A stretch of 5,442 bases of DNA from Verrucomicrobiota bacterium (GTDB taxonomy: Bacteria; Verrucomicrobiota; Verrucomicrobiia; Verrucomicrobiales; Verrucomicrobiaceae), in assembly GCA_021413535.1 (NCBI GenBank), contig JAIOQF010000028.1, positions 1 to 5,442 of the forward strand. Direction: 5' to 3'. This document shows, piece after piece, positions 5,394 to 5,442 of the stretch (its first letter is position 1; each line of letters begins with the position of its first letter). Both the position numbers and the translations under genes were made by a program. The notes beneath the pieces were generated by a model. It did not search any database. It was not told the origin of the DNA and saw only the letters and a program-made list of their open reading frames with translations.

Positions 5394-5442
5394 AAACACT
5401 CCTCACACTCATCATCATTCTCTGTTCGCTCGTGGGTCAGTC
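5390..5442 (+). CDS. Start of an exported protein (3' truncated)
   Basis: Only 17 complete codons are in the window: M-K-T-L-L followed by a hydrophobic stretch rich in Leu and Ile (TLIIILCSLVG). This is a typical signal peptide start. The ATG lies in an ATGA overlap with the DUF1353 stop, as at most junctions here. The first 12 nt equal those of the genes at 1382 and 2131. What the mature protein does cannot be seen. An endolysin or another envelope protein would fit the context. Confidence 0.6.
   Translation, partial: MKTLLTLIIILCSLVGQ

Overview
The window is a fragment of a tailed-phage genome or prophage, read entirely on the + strand. Two families support this. The fragment at the left edge resembles the C-terminal part of a phage tail-fibre or appendage protein. 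The gene at 4923-5393 carries all the signature motifs of the phage-associated DUF1353 family. The host is probably a Gram-negative (diderm) bacterium, because three consecutive genes encode lipoproteins and many others carry signal peptides or membrane segments. The moderately high GC, and the gctttct repeat built into two signal peptides, remind me of Verrucomicrobiota genomes. That host guess is weak inference.

Layout. Fourteen genes, the first and last cut by the window edges, fill almost all of it; the only non-coding stretch is 35 bp (2509-2543). Of 13 gene junctions, 11 are 4-nt ATGA stop/start overlaps, one is an 8-nt overlap and one is the 35-bp gap with a ribosome binding site. I see no promoter, terminator, tRNA, rRNA, CRISPR array or insertion sequence.

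Region A (1-2508) holds a tail-appendage C-terminus, then two paralogous secreted proteins with a LamG/concanavalin-like look, then a small secreted protein whose signal peptide is almost the same as that of the gene before it. Region B (2544-3716) encodes four small membrane proteins: a single-pass protein with a short coiled coil, a membrane-anchored lone PAS domain, and two holin-like proteins. Region C (3713-4477) encodes three small lipoproteins in a row. Region D (4474-5442) encodes an exported staphylococcal-nuclease-like protein with a changed active site, a DUF1353 protein, and the first residues of another exported protein.

Together this looks like a tail-to-lysis transition segment. 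What stands out is how many products are aimed at the envelope: about 12 of 14 carry a signal peptide, lipobox or membrane segment. Part of the cassette may do holin and spanin work at lysis. The secreted LamG-like pair, the lone PAS protein and the exported nuclease do not fit a simple lysis cassette; they may form a module that modifies the surface or envelope of the infected cell. No endolysin is recognisable here.
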